A stretch of DNA of 64,000 nucleotides from Eremomyces bilateralis CBS 781.70. Lineage: Eukaryota; Ascomycota; Dothideomycetes; Eremomycetales; Eremomycetaceae. The notes below the pieces were generated by a model. It worked only from the letters and a program-made list of their open reading frames with translations, made no database searches and had not been told where the DNA came from. The position numbers and the translations under genes are program-made. Below are positions 1 through 9,879 of the stretch, piece by piece; position 1 is the stretch's first letter; the number at the start of each line of letters is the position of its first letter. The stretch lies in assembly GCF_010015585.1 (NCBI RefSeq), contig NW_022985067.1, positions 1,006,437 to 1,070,436 of the forward strand, given 5' to 3'.

Positions 1-630
1 AACTCTCTCGGAGCGAAGACGGCGCTTCCCAAGAGACATGGATAAGTCATCCATATTAAGAAAGAAGTTGCAACATATTGATATGCTTTGTATCTCTTAG
101 AGCTCAAATCCTCTAGTTGGAGCATGTTGGGTAAACAAAAGTCGCGACTGCTGGGCATTCATTCATTGGCTCGGCTTTTGCCGAATAAGTCTTGGCATTA
201 TTTACGAATATTCGCGAATAATACGAATAAAACGTCTCGAAATTTAGTCGAATACGAATAATCGTTCCCAGGGAAAAGTCGAATACGAATAGCCAAAATC
301 CTTATTCGTGTCCAGCCCTAAAGGATTTTGGCTATTCGTATTCGACTTCTCCATTGGAATGATTATTCGTATTCGACTAAATTTTGAGACGCTTTATTCG
401 TATTATTCGTGAATAATTGCGAATAATGCCAAGACTTATTCGGCGAAAGCCGAGCCAATGAATGAATGCCCAGCAGTCGCGACTTTTGTTTACCCCAACA
501 CGGTCTGGAAGATTTGAGCTCCAAGAGATACAAAGCATATCAATATGTTGCAACTCCTTTCTCAATAATATGGATGACTCATCCATGTCTCTTGGGAGTT
601 GGGAAGCGCCGTCTTCGCTCCGAGAGAGTT
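1..630. repeat. Large palindrome / foldback MITE-like element
   Basis: The first 302 bases and the stretch 321-630 are inverted copies of each other, separated by a loop of about 18 bases. The outer ends read AACTCTCTCGGAGCG at base 1 and its complement ending at 630. The arms differ by scattered substitutions and small indels, so they have aged after formation. The inner arm is rich in TTCGTATTCG-type words. No transposase frame lies inside, so this is a non-autonomous foldback or MITE-type element, or a simple inverted duplication. The left flank is outside the window, so a target-site duplication cannot be checked. Confidence 0.85.
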
Positions 631-715
631 GATTATCATGTTCTTAATAATGGTAGTGACGAGGAAGCCTCCCAGAGAACAGTACTAGCAAAAGGCGTTG
701 TTCAGGTTGAACCCG

Positions 716-731
716 TAATGTGGCCGTATGT
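716..731 (-). pseudogene. 5S rRNA 5'-end fragment
   Basis: Read on the minus strand this begins with the same ACATACGGCCACAT 5' end as the full 5S-like copy at 822-940, and then diverges completely. It is preceded (743-756 on the plus strand) by a GAAGCTTTTCGC block that is also found upstream of the full copy. It looks like a 5S relic keeping only the promoter-proximal end. Confidence 0.5.
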
Positions 732-821
732 ACGTACTAGCGATTGAAGCTTTTCGCAACATAAACGAGCCGTAGATTCATTCCGCCCACTAAAAGCTTG
801 CTACAATGGTCAAAAATAAAA

Positions 822-940
822 ACATACAGCAATAGGAGTTCCCACGTGGTCACCCACCGTAGTACTATTCTATCTCTAACCTGCTTGAGTACGGCAGAGC
901 GGACGGGATGCCCTATATTCAGGTTGATGTGGCCGTATGT
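822..940 (-). rRNA. 5S rRNA-like gene, divergent or pseudogene
   Basis: On the minus strand this 119-bp unit has the length of a fungal 5S rRNA. The terminal helix can form: ACATACGGC at the 5' end pairs with GCTGTATGT at the 3' end. The central block CATCCCGTCCGCTCTGCCGTAC corresponds to the canonical fungal CCCGTCCG box, and GTGGGTGACCAC is the loop E / helix IV core. AACCTG and CAGGTT pair as helix II, and GGCA/TGCC as helix III. A T-rich terminator follows immediately at about 808-821. The helix V side looks imperfect, so it may be a pseudogene. It could equally be a divergent functional copy, since dispersed 5S variants are known in fungi. Confidence 0.7.
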
Positions 941-1007
941 AGCGTTATGTGAAGCTTTTCACAATATCAACCTAGCAATCTGCAAAATTCAACAAAACAA
1001 AACAAAA

Positions 1008-1046
1008 ACATACAGCAATGGGAGTTCCCCTATGGTCTCCCAGCAG
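1008..1046 (-). pseudogene. 5S rRNA 3'-end fragment
   Basis: The plus strand ACATACAGCAATGGGAGTTC matches the 3' end of the full 5S-like copy at 822 with one base difference, and is followed by TGGTCTCCC where the full copy has TGGTCACCC. Homology then stops. A T-rich tract lies on its downstream (lower-coordinate) side, as behind the full copy. It is a 3' remnant in the same orientation, so the group reads as partial, full, partial. Confidence 0.55.
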
Positions 1047-2030
1047 TATAAACGAGGCCGAAATCAGAGGGTCAATACCGCCAAAAGACGAGGGTCCGTC
1101 GAAAATACTCTCTCTGCAGCCATGGTAAGGATTGTAAAGAAGCTGTTTCTCCTTAGTTTTCCGGTCTCGCGCTCAGTCAGTCTTTTTCACAGTCTACAGT
1201 CCTCTCATTCAGTTCTAGTTTCATCGGTTCGGCGGTAGTCGACGCTATCAACGCTCCAAACAACAAAAGTTCTCTACGTCTATTCAAAGAAACGTCTTAA
1301 CAATGGCGCTATGACGCTTTATTAGAAAGGGCGAAGCTAGAGAATAGGAGGCAAAGGAGCTTCTGGCTGGTTTCCAGAGCATTCCCCTCGACGTTACGGT
1401 CCCAGTGTCGGACAGAACTTCGTACAAGCGCGGCTACGCCATGAGGCTTTTCAAAGAGTACGGAACACTTGGATTTATCATGCTTATGACCTATACTCAT
1501 ATCCTCTAGATACGTTCGCGATGTCCTACACCGCGACCCGGACGATACCTGGTTATTCCTTTTCAGCTCTTCACCAGAAGAGGTAACTTTTGCTCAGGAT
1601 ATATGTCGTGCCTTTCTCCTGACCTATATCTCGGACTCATCGGTCTCCAGGGTTGTGTTGGGAGATCAAGGATCTGAGGAGGCCTAATACGTTACTCGAG
1701 TGTCAACCGTCCTGATACTCTGGAGAGCTCTCATGTAGGAAGGAGACGAAGCAGTCTTTGTACCCAAAAGAAGCGAAAACCAGCACACTCAAAACCAATG
1801 GACACTCGTAAACCCTAGTGGTAAACTAATTATAGGGCCAGTCTGGGAGGTTGCAAACGTAACGTCCGCCCTTCACTTATGTATAGAAGTATACTAACGT
1901 CACTGCAGTAGATTATCTACGATTTGCCTTCGCTCACTAGTACTTCTAATAGACTCTTGCGCCAAAAGCGGGCTACGACTGCTTAAGATGATAAATGTTC
2001 AGATATTGTAAAGAGCTTCGGACGGCCTTC
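1047..2030. other. Stretch without a supported gene
   Basis: Short frames exist on both strands, but none is longer than about 150 codons and none shows a recognisable domain. I see no tRNA and no clear terminal repeats. It is probably decayed mobile or accessory DNA. Confidence 0.5.
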
Positions 2031-2034
2031 TCAT

Positions 2035-2290
2035 TTAGCGTCATCGGCCAGTAGTAGCTCGACCACCTTCTCATGGCCTCTATCACTGGCGGTTTGCAGC
2101 ACTGTGCCGTACGATCCGCCTTCCACGTCTATATCGGCACCGTGCGCCAGTAGCCGCTCGGCCACCTTCTCGTGGCCTCTATCGCTGGCGGCTTGCAAGC
2201 GCCGTGCCGTACTGTCCGTCTTGCACGTTCACGTCGGCGCTGTGCGCCAGCAGCCGCTCCACTGCATGTATCAAGCCCCCAAATGAAGCA
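2035..2290 (-). pseudogene. Ankyrin-repeat gene relic
   Basis: On the minus strand at least three degenerate ankyrin units can be read, with the cores ASDRGHEKVVELLLA, the same motif again with small changes, and RLLAHSADVNVQDG. The units occur at about 99-base spacing but in shifted frames, so the gene is broken. Ankyrin arrays of this sequence type commonly end fungal NLR/STAND-type or NACHT proteins; that link is family knowledge, and no NACHT segment is visible here. The preceding 300 bases on this strand hold further protein-like but interrupted sequence of unknown origin. Confidence 0.6.
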
Positions 2291-2625
2291 TAGTATAACG
2301 CTGAAGCTGGATCTCCGCTCTTAGTTGGCTTATTATTCTATGGCCAATCTGGCTGATAGAGGCTGTAACAGTTTCAATGGGACTGTGGGTAATGGCAGAA
2401 AAATTGTCCGACAAACTCTTGCAGTCTTTCGTCCTTGCTTTAGCCGCTACGGCGTGGCCTATCTAATATCTTGCGCCCTAGCGGCTGGTATGCAGCGTTC
2501 AACTATAAGTACAGGTGTTCCTGCCCTTCGCTTTCAGAAATCAAGCCGTTCCTGGTCAGAGCTGCTTCTTCTTCCGCCTAAGTACGGTAACCTCTCTACT
2601 AATAGTCTTTCTAGCTGTTCTGTGT
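2291..2625. other. Unassigned sequence between ankyrin relic and LINE
   Basis: On the minus strand a frame containing [20 protein letters not shown] is readable but carries stops. It may be the end of the LINE product or part of the ankyrin gene relic. No firm assignment is possible. Confidence 0.3.
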
Positions 2626-4250
2626 CTATGTACTTGTCAGACCTTTCCTGCTCCTCCTCTGCTTCTGTTTACAAATTATCGCTCGTCTACGCTGTGTATT
2701 TGAGTACTGTGGATAGACTGCCCGGAATTGCTCCAGGAGCCCTGCCCTGAGGATCATCTTCGCTGCTTGCACTGCCATTGACGAGCTACAGAGAATGCGC
2801 TTGATGTCTACGCATGGTTGCCTGCCTGACCACATTCGGTCTCGTTCGTCGGTCCAGTTTCAGCATTCAAGGAGAATGTGCCGCACCGTTTGCGGCCCGT
2901 GACCGCACTGGCATTGGTCGGTATCGGCCCTGTTGATGGCGTGGAGATACGCCGGGAGGCTGATCTTGCCCGTGCGCATCTGAGTGACCACTGAACTGAT
3001 TGCTCTGTGGGTTCCAATGCGTGTGTCGAGCGTCGCTTTCCCAGGCCGGACTCCGAGCTTGAAGAGCTCTCTACCATGCTTGGTCGTTTCCCACGATCTC
3101 GCCCATTCGCTTCTCATCGTTTGACGGATGGAAGATTTTGAGGTGGCTATTAAGGTCCGTAGAGAGTCTGGAGCCGGCGGAGGTTGGGGCCGTGTTGGCA
3201 CGTCCGAGTTGAAGCCCGCGGCTTCCTTTGCGGCTTGATCTGCTAATTCATTGCCTGGTACTCCGACATGTGCCGGGATCCATCGGAAATGCACATCCCA
3301 CCCGTGGCTATGGAGCGCGTCGAGTGCTTGTATGGCCTCGGCTAGGATATACTGACCCGACCAGTGCTTGAGGTTCCGTATGGCTTGGATGGCCGCCTGG
3401 TTGTCGGCGAATATGGTGCACTTGCCGGGGGTGATGACAGTCGTATGGATATCGAGCATCATTTGCAATGCTAACACCACTCCCCTGAGTTCAGCCGCGT
3501 ATACCGTGGACGTGGTGGATGTGCCCATGTATTCCGTCTGCCTCATGTGGATGCCACTTAACTGGAGCGTGGGTGCTACTGCGGCTGCACCGACGGGGCC
3601 GCTAATGCAGCTTCCGTCTGTGTAGATGCGTATCGTTCCTGGCTCTGTGGTATCGTGGTCCTTGATCGCTTCTTCAGCGGATTCGTTGATATTGATGACT
3701 GGTGGTGTCCACCACGGCGGGACGACGTGCGTTAGGCGTTTCTCGAGTCGCTCGAGCGAAACTTTGTACTTACGCTCTAAGATGCTCTAGAGTTGGTCAA
3801 GGGGCCCTGCGCGTTGTATCTTCGGCAGGTCCTCCCTGGGACGCCGTTGTTGTCCTCAGGTGCGGTCATGTCGTCGTACAGCGGGGTGGTTATGATGCGC
3901 ATTGTGGCTTCTAATGCTGTTTGTCCGAGTTGCAGTTGTGCAGGGAGCAGATGTGCTTCTATATCGACCGCTGCACCGGCCGTTGTGCGGAAGGCTCCAG
4001 TGATGGATTGGGCTGCTCGTCTCTGTATCCTCTTGATCGCAGGTACCATAGCGTTGCCTCGACCACCGCCAGGGGCGTGCCATGCCGAGCAGCCATAGAG
4101 CATCTGGGGGACGACCATTGCCCTGTCGTAGGTTGATGGTCCCCGTTCCCCACGTTGAAGAGGCCAGAGCCGACAGGGCGGAGAGGCGCTTCGTAACCCT
4201 TGTTTCTATCTCCTCGCGGTGGTAATCCCACGCAAGCCTGGTGTCAAAGG
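2626..4250 (-). mobile_element. 5'-truncated LINE (Tad/I-like), ORF2 C-terminal part
   Basis: Read on the minus strand the order is typical of fungal non-LTR elements. First comes the reverse-transcriptase thumb ([18 protein letters not shown], then SALASSTWG, then YGCSAWH). Next is an RNase H domain at 3546-2860, with acidic residues in [15 protein letters not shown] and the [15 protein letters not shown] block. [18 protein letters not shown] zinc knuckle and a tail ending [15 protein letters not shown] follow. The catalytic reverse-transcriptase core, endonuclease and ORF1 are absent, so the copy is 5' truncated near 4250. The pieces lie in different frames, giving at least two frameshifts, so it is dead. 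No clear poly-A tail or target duplication was found. Confidence 0.85.
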
Positions 4251-4288
4251 CTCGACGACGGCACGGAATGGAATCCTCTCCTAATGAC

Positions 4289-5333
4289 ATGGCTCCTGGA
4301 AATCCGTTCGCGCGACAATGATCGGCCTCCACAAGACCGATCTCGAGACGATGAAGACTCTGCCCGTCGCATGCGTCTTGCTATTGCTGCCTTCCGCGCC
4401 CGCGCAGGTCTAGACGACAACTCCCCTGAACGGTCATCCGGAACGCCCACCGAGGGACCTTCCTCCCGCCGCACCCTTCGACCCTGCCTGGAACGACTAC
4501 GAAGCGGCCCGCCGGGACGAACTGGGCACATCGAACGGCGAACCAACCCACACATCCAATCCGACACCTTCTCTCCTAATGGTCCCACTTCCAACGGCAC
4601 CAAAAATAACAACACTCCACCCCCTCCCCGCTCTTCCGGCGCCACCTCAATCCAAATCGCCCCTCCCCCCGCCCCTCACCTCATCTCTTCCACCTCCTCC
4701 CCTCCCCCCCGCCCCACTCACAACCACCTCCCGCCCACGCAACCCACGCAACCGCTTCCCTTCCCCCCCCGCTCCCGCCGCGCCCAAGCCAGCGCCCTCC
4801 GCCACGACCAGCCTCGACCGCCTCCCCCTCCCCGAAGGGCGCCCCACCATCTATCCCGGCCCTCGAGTCATGGGCGACAGCCCGCGAATCCTAGGCGACG
4901 GACCCCTGAATTTTAGGTGATGGCAGGCTGATGGGTGATGGGCGGTTAATGGGCGTCGTGGCGTCCGTGCCGCCTAATATGTTTATTCCGAGGATGAGTG
5001 GGCATATACGGCAGAGTACCAGGGGAAGTGTAGCGGGGTTGAGGATCGTGGGGTTGGCGTGGAGTGAAGATTATGAGAGTATGGGGCGGGTTGAGCAGAT
5101 AGCGGAGGGAGAGCGGGGCGCGGAGTGAGTCGGTTGGGAAGGGTGGCGTGGGTAGGAGGGGGAAGATGGTGAATGGAGAGGTGGAAGATCGAGAGATGGA
5201 TGGAAAGGAGGAGAAGGAGAGGGATGCGGATAGGAGGAATGGGGTGCGGTTGTGGGTTGGGACAGAAGAGGGAATCTTCGAGATGAATGTGAACCTTGCG
5301 GCGAGGTGTTGGAATTCGTTGGTGGCGATTTGA
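4289..5333 (+). pseudogene. Decayed proline-rich protein gene, function unknown
   Basis: An ATG at 4289 opens MAPGNPFARQ and stops at once. The adjoining frame continues with DRPPQDRSRDDEDSARRMRL, and a third frame with PFDPAWNDYEAARRDEL and a long Pro/Ser-rich tract to about 4915. Further protein-like pieces follow in other frames, such as VASVPPNMFIPRMSG near 4960 and GVRLWVGTEEGIFEMNVN near 5240-5300. These alternate between frames in a way that suggests one gene broken by indels rather than several genes. The 5' end sits directly against the truncated LINE, which may have removed its promoter. I do not recognise the family. Confidence 0.4.
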
Positions 5334-6137
5334 GTCGCCGGACGTTCTCGCCGGTTTCTTCTGTCCTTTCACCTATCACTCCACCGTCTCCAGAGGCATA
5401 TTTTCAAAGTCAATTGAATTTGAGGAGGCCTACGTCCGGCGATACGGTGTTCATTCATTCCGTTCCTTGCGTCAACCTATCATTCCTCGCCATGATACCT
5501 CTGCAGTGCGCCGGGGCGGAAAGGCATTCGGAGTTGGAAATGGTCAGTCATGCATGAATGATGTGATTTTGAGATATGGGATCACGATTTACGCTCGCTT
5601 GAGATAAGCGGAATAGAGGGTTCGCAATTGTGTTAGTATGTCGATAGGCTTCGATGAATGGATACCTTTGTTCTCTTCCTTCGGATATGGATGAGTGCGC
5701 GTTGTAATAGACTGCCCATCAGAGAGCGCCTAATACCGTACATGTCCGAAATTCCGAGGATGCCGATGATGTATGAACTCGATCGAAGGATATAAGGTTT
5801 GCCATTTTCCATCCACTGCGAGGTACCCCGTACAAAGATACTGTTCCCGAGAAGTCCGAAAGGTAATTACCTACAGGTATGGTAGTTAGTATCCAACACC
5901 CCTACTAGAGCCCCAGATATGAGGAGTTAACTCAGTTAGGGACAAGCACCCCTCAGTAAACGCTGCACGAGCACCAAACTATTCAAACCAAAGGTTTTGC
6001 AATACGAACAATCAACAAGGCTAACTATTAAGTTGTAGTGAGCTAACTAGATGGATATCTGTCGCAATCTTTCTCTCTGCCCTCTCGCTACAATGTGCGT
6101 GTCGTGAAAACAGTCCTTACCGTGTCGCATCTCCAAA
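5334..6137. other. Intergenic stretch and promoter of the Kre9-like gene
   Basis: An open frame (5296-5607) overlaps the start but has no recognisable domain. From about 5600 to 6137 no coding signal is visible. Pyrimidine-rich tracts around 6060-6110 would be the 5' leader of the gene starting at 6138. Confidence 0.4.
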
Positions 6138-7083
6138 ATGGCAGGCTTCCGTCGAATATTCTCTACCGTTCATGTTTTGTTCATTGCTGTTCTAATCCAA
6201 TCCGTCTCGTCTCAAACAGCAGTAACGAACAGAATCATCATTAAAGCGTATCCATCGGATGGTGCGGTTCTCGGTGAGAAAACCACCCTCGAATATGAGG
6301 CACCAACAAACGATGTATGTGAACCCCAAAATTCGATGTGTCCTGTATATGATTGAGAAAGCGCTCATATATCTTCAAATTTAGCCCGTGAAGATCGAGC
6401 TCTTCTGGGATGGTTCGTTCAACGCAACCGTCGGTAAGTACGCAGTTCATTCAATCGGGCAGCGCGTGGTCAGCGCTTGCGGAACTTTCTTCTTCCTTTC
6501 CCACGCGAGGACTTATCCGCTGATCTTGTTTGTCATGATAGGGAGCGGGACGGACGGCTCCTTCGATTGGACTCCATCCACCTCTCTGGTAGCAGGACCC
6601 GATTACTACCTGACGTTCAGCCAATCCATAAGCAACTCCGCCCTAGGGTTACTGAATTGGTCGGACCCGTTCCCACTGCTGAGAAAAACGGAGAATGGGA
6701 TAGTCACTTCTGACGGACCGACTAATTTGCCATCCTCGACGTCGTCATCCGTACCATCTTCTTCACCAACCGGAGAGACATCATCCCCTTCATCCGACAC
6801 AGCTGGCAAAACCGGTCTGTCAATCGGCGAGAAAGTCGCCATTGGCATCACTGTACCCATCGCCGTGATTATCCTCATCGCTGCCGCCTTCTTTTTCGGT
6901 CGACGGAGAGCTGCAAAACGAAAGTCTGCGGTGGCTGAACCGTATACTGAGAAGCCAGAATTGGATGGAACTGCGAAAGAGCATGATATATTGGATGGAC
7001 GAGAGGTCGTCGCGTGGGAGTTAGCCGCACAGGACAGTGGAAGAGACGGGAAAGCAAGAGGGCCGGTGAGTGAGTTGCCTTGA
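6138..7083 (+). CDS. Kre9/Knh1-like Ser/Thr-rich type I membrane protein (copy A)
   Basis: Three exons join cleanly: 6138-6314, 6385-6433 (49 nt) and 6542-7083, giving 255 residues. An N-terminal signal peptide (residues 1-25, ending SVSSQ) is followed by a Kre9/Knh1-type wall domain: VKIELFWDG, then a TVGSGTDGSFDW turn and a GPDYYLTFSQ strand. This family is linked to beta-glucan and wall organisation; the role here is inferred from the fold. A Ser/Thr/Pro-rich stalk (about 150-180) leads to one membrane helix (VAIGITVPIAVIILIAAAFF), then a basic RRR stop-transfer and a cytoplasmic tail of about 60 residues. It is therefore a type I membrane protein rather than GPI-anchored. The next gene is a same-strand paralog with the same intron positions. 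Confidence 0.75.
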
Positions 7084-7781
7084 TTGGTGCGAGAAAGATA
7101 TGTCGCATAGGCTGGATAGACAGGTTGCGCTGTCTGAACACATGCGTACCACGCATCCTCTCATGTATTCTCTCCGAACGAAGAATACCACGACTTTAAT
7201 CTGCAATATTAAAGTAAATGCTGGACTTCGAAAGCGCGACAGCAATTGCATCCTCAAGTTGCCAGAAACTCCATCATCGAGATACGACAGGCGACATCTT
7301 CCAGGTCGAAGTTGGAGCATGCTGTCAACCAAATGTCTCTATTTTCCTTTCTCAACGTTCAAGAAGCCATGCAGTTAATGCATTTCTGCCTTGAATCCTA
7401 GCGTTGTTTGTCTCGTCTTTTGAAGGTACGGAGTCTCCAAAGTCCAGGGAGCCGGTTTCAGAAGAACCGAGAGCGAAAAATACGCCTTGCATGGAAGGTG
7501 ATCAAGTTAAGGACACCGCCAACAGAAGTTATAGGACCCTGCCAGACACTGCAAATGTTGCACAGAACACGCAACCACCCTTGCGGTATATCCTCCCTAA
7601 GGCTAAGTATGGCAAGATCCGACTCGAAGGATGGCAATGAGGGTTTATTAAATCCGTGCTTAGTCCATACGTGCAGTAACTCTTAACCCTTTTATTCCAG
7701 AGCACGCCCGCGCCTGCGGAGCGCTGCTACTGTTTCTCATGATGGAAAATCTTCGCGGTTTCACAGCCTGGCTTCAAGAGA
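7084..7781. other. Spacer between the two Kre9-like paralogs
   Basis: Frames of 78-102 codons occur on both strands, but none resembles a known domain. No repeat is obvious. It should contain the 3' end of copy A and the promoter of copy B. Confidence 0.4.
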
Positions 7782-8488
7782 ATGGCGAGAGTTTGTTATA
7801 ACTTAGTGCTACAGACTGTACTTTTCGTTCTTATTTATGTTCAATTGGTCTGCTCTCAAAACGTTGAGCCCCTTCGGACCACATGTTATCCAGCGCAGGG
7901 CGCAAGAGCTGGCGAGACGACGCTTATCACATATGACTCTCCAAATCAGCAATCGGTACGGTGACAATTGCGCTCTTGTCTGAATACATCGACTGACGAT
8001 TTAGCCTGTCACGATAGGCCTCACCAAAGGAAACGTCGTTCATATAATCACAAGTACGTTGTCCAGGACCAAACCAAGATCCTCAAACGACACTCGGTTC
8101 GATATGTTGTGTGCTGATACCATAACCAGGTACCGCAACTGGCGGATCATTCAGCTGGGTCCCAGCTCTTGATCTTGAACCCGCAAACGACTATGCCCTC
8201 ACGATCAACCAAGGCGACCCAGTCAACTATTCCAGCCAGTTCGCCATAACTCGGCCAATCACCACTTCATCAGTGACTGCGAACACTTCCTCGCCCACCG
8301 GTTCCAGCTCATTGCCATCGAATTCATCTCCTTCCTCCACCGCTGCTCCCGAAGCCGGAGGCAGCGGAGGCTTAAACACCGCTGAGAAAGCCGCATTAGG
8401 CGTCACGATCCCGACCAGGCGCTGCCAGTATTACAGGCCACTCCCTGAATGCAGTCCTTGCTGCTGCTCTCTTGCCAATACTTCTTAG
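7782..8488 (+). CDS. Kre9/Knh1-like wall protein (copy B), C-terminus disturbed
   Basis: The exons are 7782-7955, 8005-8053 (49 nt) and 8130-8488, with the same phases as copy A. The start gives a signal peptide ending LVCSQ. The domain shows PVTIGLTKG, then TATGGSFSW and ANDYALTIN, followed by a Ser/Thr/Pro stalk and GGLNTAEKAALGVTIP, which aligns with the beginning of the copy A membrane helix. After that the frame leaves the family and ends as a Cys-rich tail at 8488. In another frame (8442-8501) the DNA encodes SLNAVLAAALLPILLSILG and a stop, a good GPI-anchor signal. Either a small indel has broken the tail or an unusual splice restores it. Without repair the product would be secreted and unanchored. 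Confidence 0.6.
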
Positions 8489-9165
8489 CATCCTTGGCTA
8501 AATGTCCGGAAACGTACATATCTACTTTAGTCTATCACAGCCCTATCTTTATTTCCAGCCTCATCAATAACCTTTCACCAAGTTTTACACTCAATGAATG
8601 CATGGGACTAATCCAACTGCTGTCACTCCTTTTAATTTCTAGTCCGAGAAATAATTTACAGTCTTAACCAGAGGATATGATGCTGTCAATTCAAATCCCT
8701 CATATTGACCTATTGAAGTGAGTGGCAGAGACTCTCAAGGGCTATCATGTCATTCCTCCGCTTGCAAAGTGTCCAGACCCCAGATGTTCGTCGTCGCTTT
8801 CGAAGGGAACTGTTAAAGCCAATCCAATTGTTTACATTTTATACACCTGCTAGTGACGAGCGATTAGCGAAAGTGAGCATCTGTGGCGTAATTGCGCTTT
8901 GGCATCGAGCTCACGCGTATGCGATGCTCAATATTTGCGTATTTTAGTTTTAGAGAGACAATGCGGCGCCACTGTGAAATTCCACAAACATGAAGGCAAT
9001 TATTGACAACTGCCTTCATACACAATTTCCTTCAAATCGCGTTTCTACAACTATTTCGCGCATGTACTTTGTTTGCTGTATAATCTGGAATGCATGTCCA
9101 TATTATATACCACAGAAATCATCTAAAACAGCCAGTACGTCGCTTAATATGGCCTTGCGACCATT
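8489..9165. other. Convergent 3' spacer, no gene seen
   Basis: The stretch lies between the 3' ends of copy B (plus) and the His-rich repeat gene (minus). Only short frames without recognisable domains are present. Confidence 0.5.
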
Positions 9166-9879
9166 TCAAAGCATGCCATAGATGATCAACCCAAAACCCC
9201 CGGCCACCATATTGGCGACAGCCCCTTCCATCTTCACAGCTGCGCCAGTAAACGTAGCCAGGGAGGACGAGGTGCGAGTCGCGGACACTCGAATTGTGCC
9301 AGGCGCCATACCACCGGTCGTTGACCGTGCACCATCACAATGCCAGTGATCGCCGTGCGGCTCACAGCCATAGGATGCCGTCGGACTTGGGTGCGGTGCA
9401 CCCGTCCCTGAAGCGTGGTCCTCGCCGTGGGAGGAGGGCATAGCGCCAACAGCGGAGCTCGATGTAAAAACGATCGCTGACTCGGCACTGGAGACCGTCA
9501 CGCTCACGGGAACGCTGGTGGTGGGGTGCGAAACCGGACCCTCGCAGTCCCTGAAGACCTTAACATGGACGAATAGAAGACGCGCCCGGCAGTGAAACCT
9601 ACCAGTGGTCATCATGCGGGACGCACCCAACCGACTCGGTCGGGGATGGTCCAGGAGAGACGACGGAGGCGGCGGACGTGGGGGGCGCAGCGGGCCCCTC
9701 GCAGTGCCTAGGAAGAGTTGTGAACATGAGTTATAAAGTAAGTGGTTTGCAATGGCAGCTTACCAGTGGTCACCATGCGGGGCGCAACCGAAAGACTCAG
9801 TGGGAGATGGCCCAGGGTCCTGTGCGAGGGCAGTGACAAAGCTGCAGAGAGCGGAAAGGAGGACAGCGGACAAGCGCAT
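9166..9879 (-). CDS. Small secreted GPI-type protein with three GCxPHxDHWxC repeats
   Basis: The exons are 9764-9879, 9603-9707 and 9166-9550 (minus strand), giving 201 residues. A signal peptide (1-20, ending ALAQ) is followed by three repeats of the form SPTxSxGCxPHxDHWxC: FGCAPHGDHWHCEGP, VGCVPHDDHWDCEGP and YGCEPHGDHWHCDG. A Ser/Thr linker separates repeats 2 and 3. The hydrophobic C-terminus (AGGFGLIIYGML after a small-residue run) suggests a GPI anchor. Both introns split the Trp codon of repeats 1 and 2 at the same place, so a repeat-plus-intron unit was probably duplicated. The dense His/Asp/Cys clusters suggest metal binding; this is inference. I do not recognise a named family. Confidence 0.75.

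Noticed and set aside
1309-1500. Protein-like frame near 1.4 kb
   Set aside because: Short, without recognisable motif, and interrupted on both sides.
4244-4645. Minus-strand Arg-rich frame
   Set aside because: It is antisense to the proline-rich relic; composition only, no domain.
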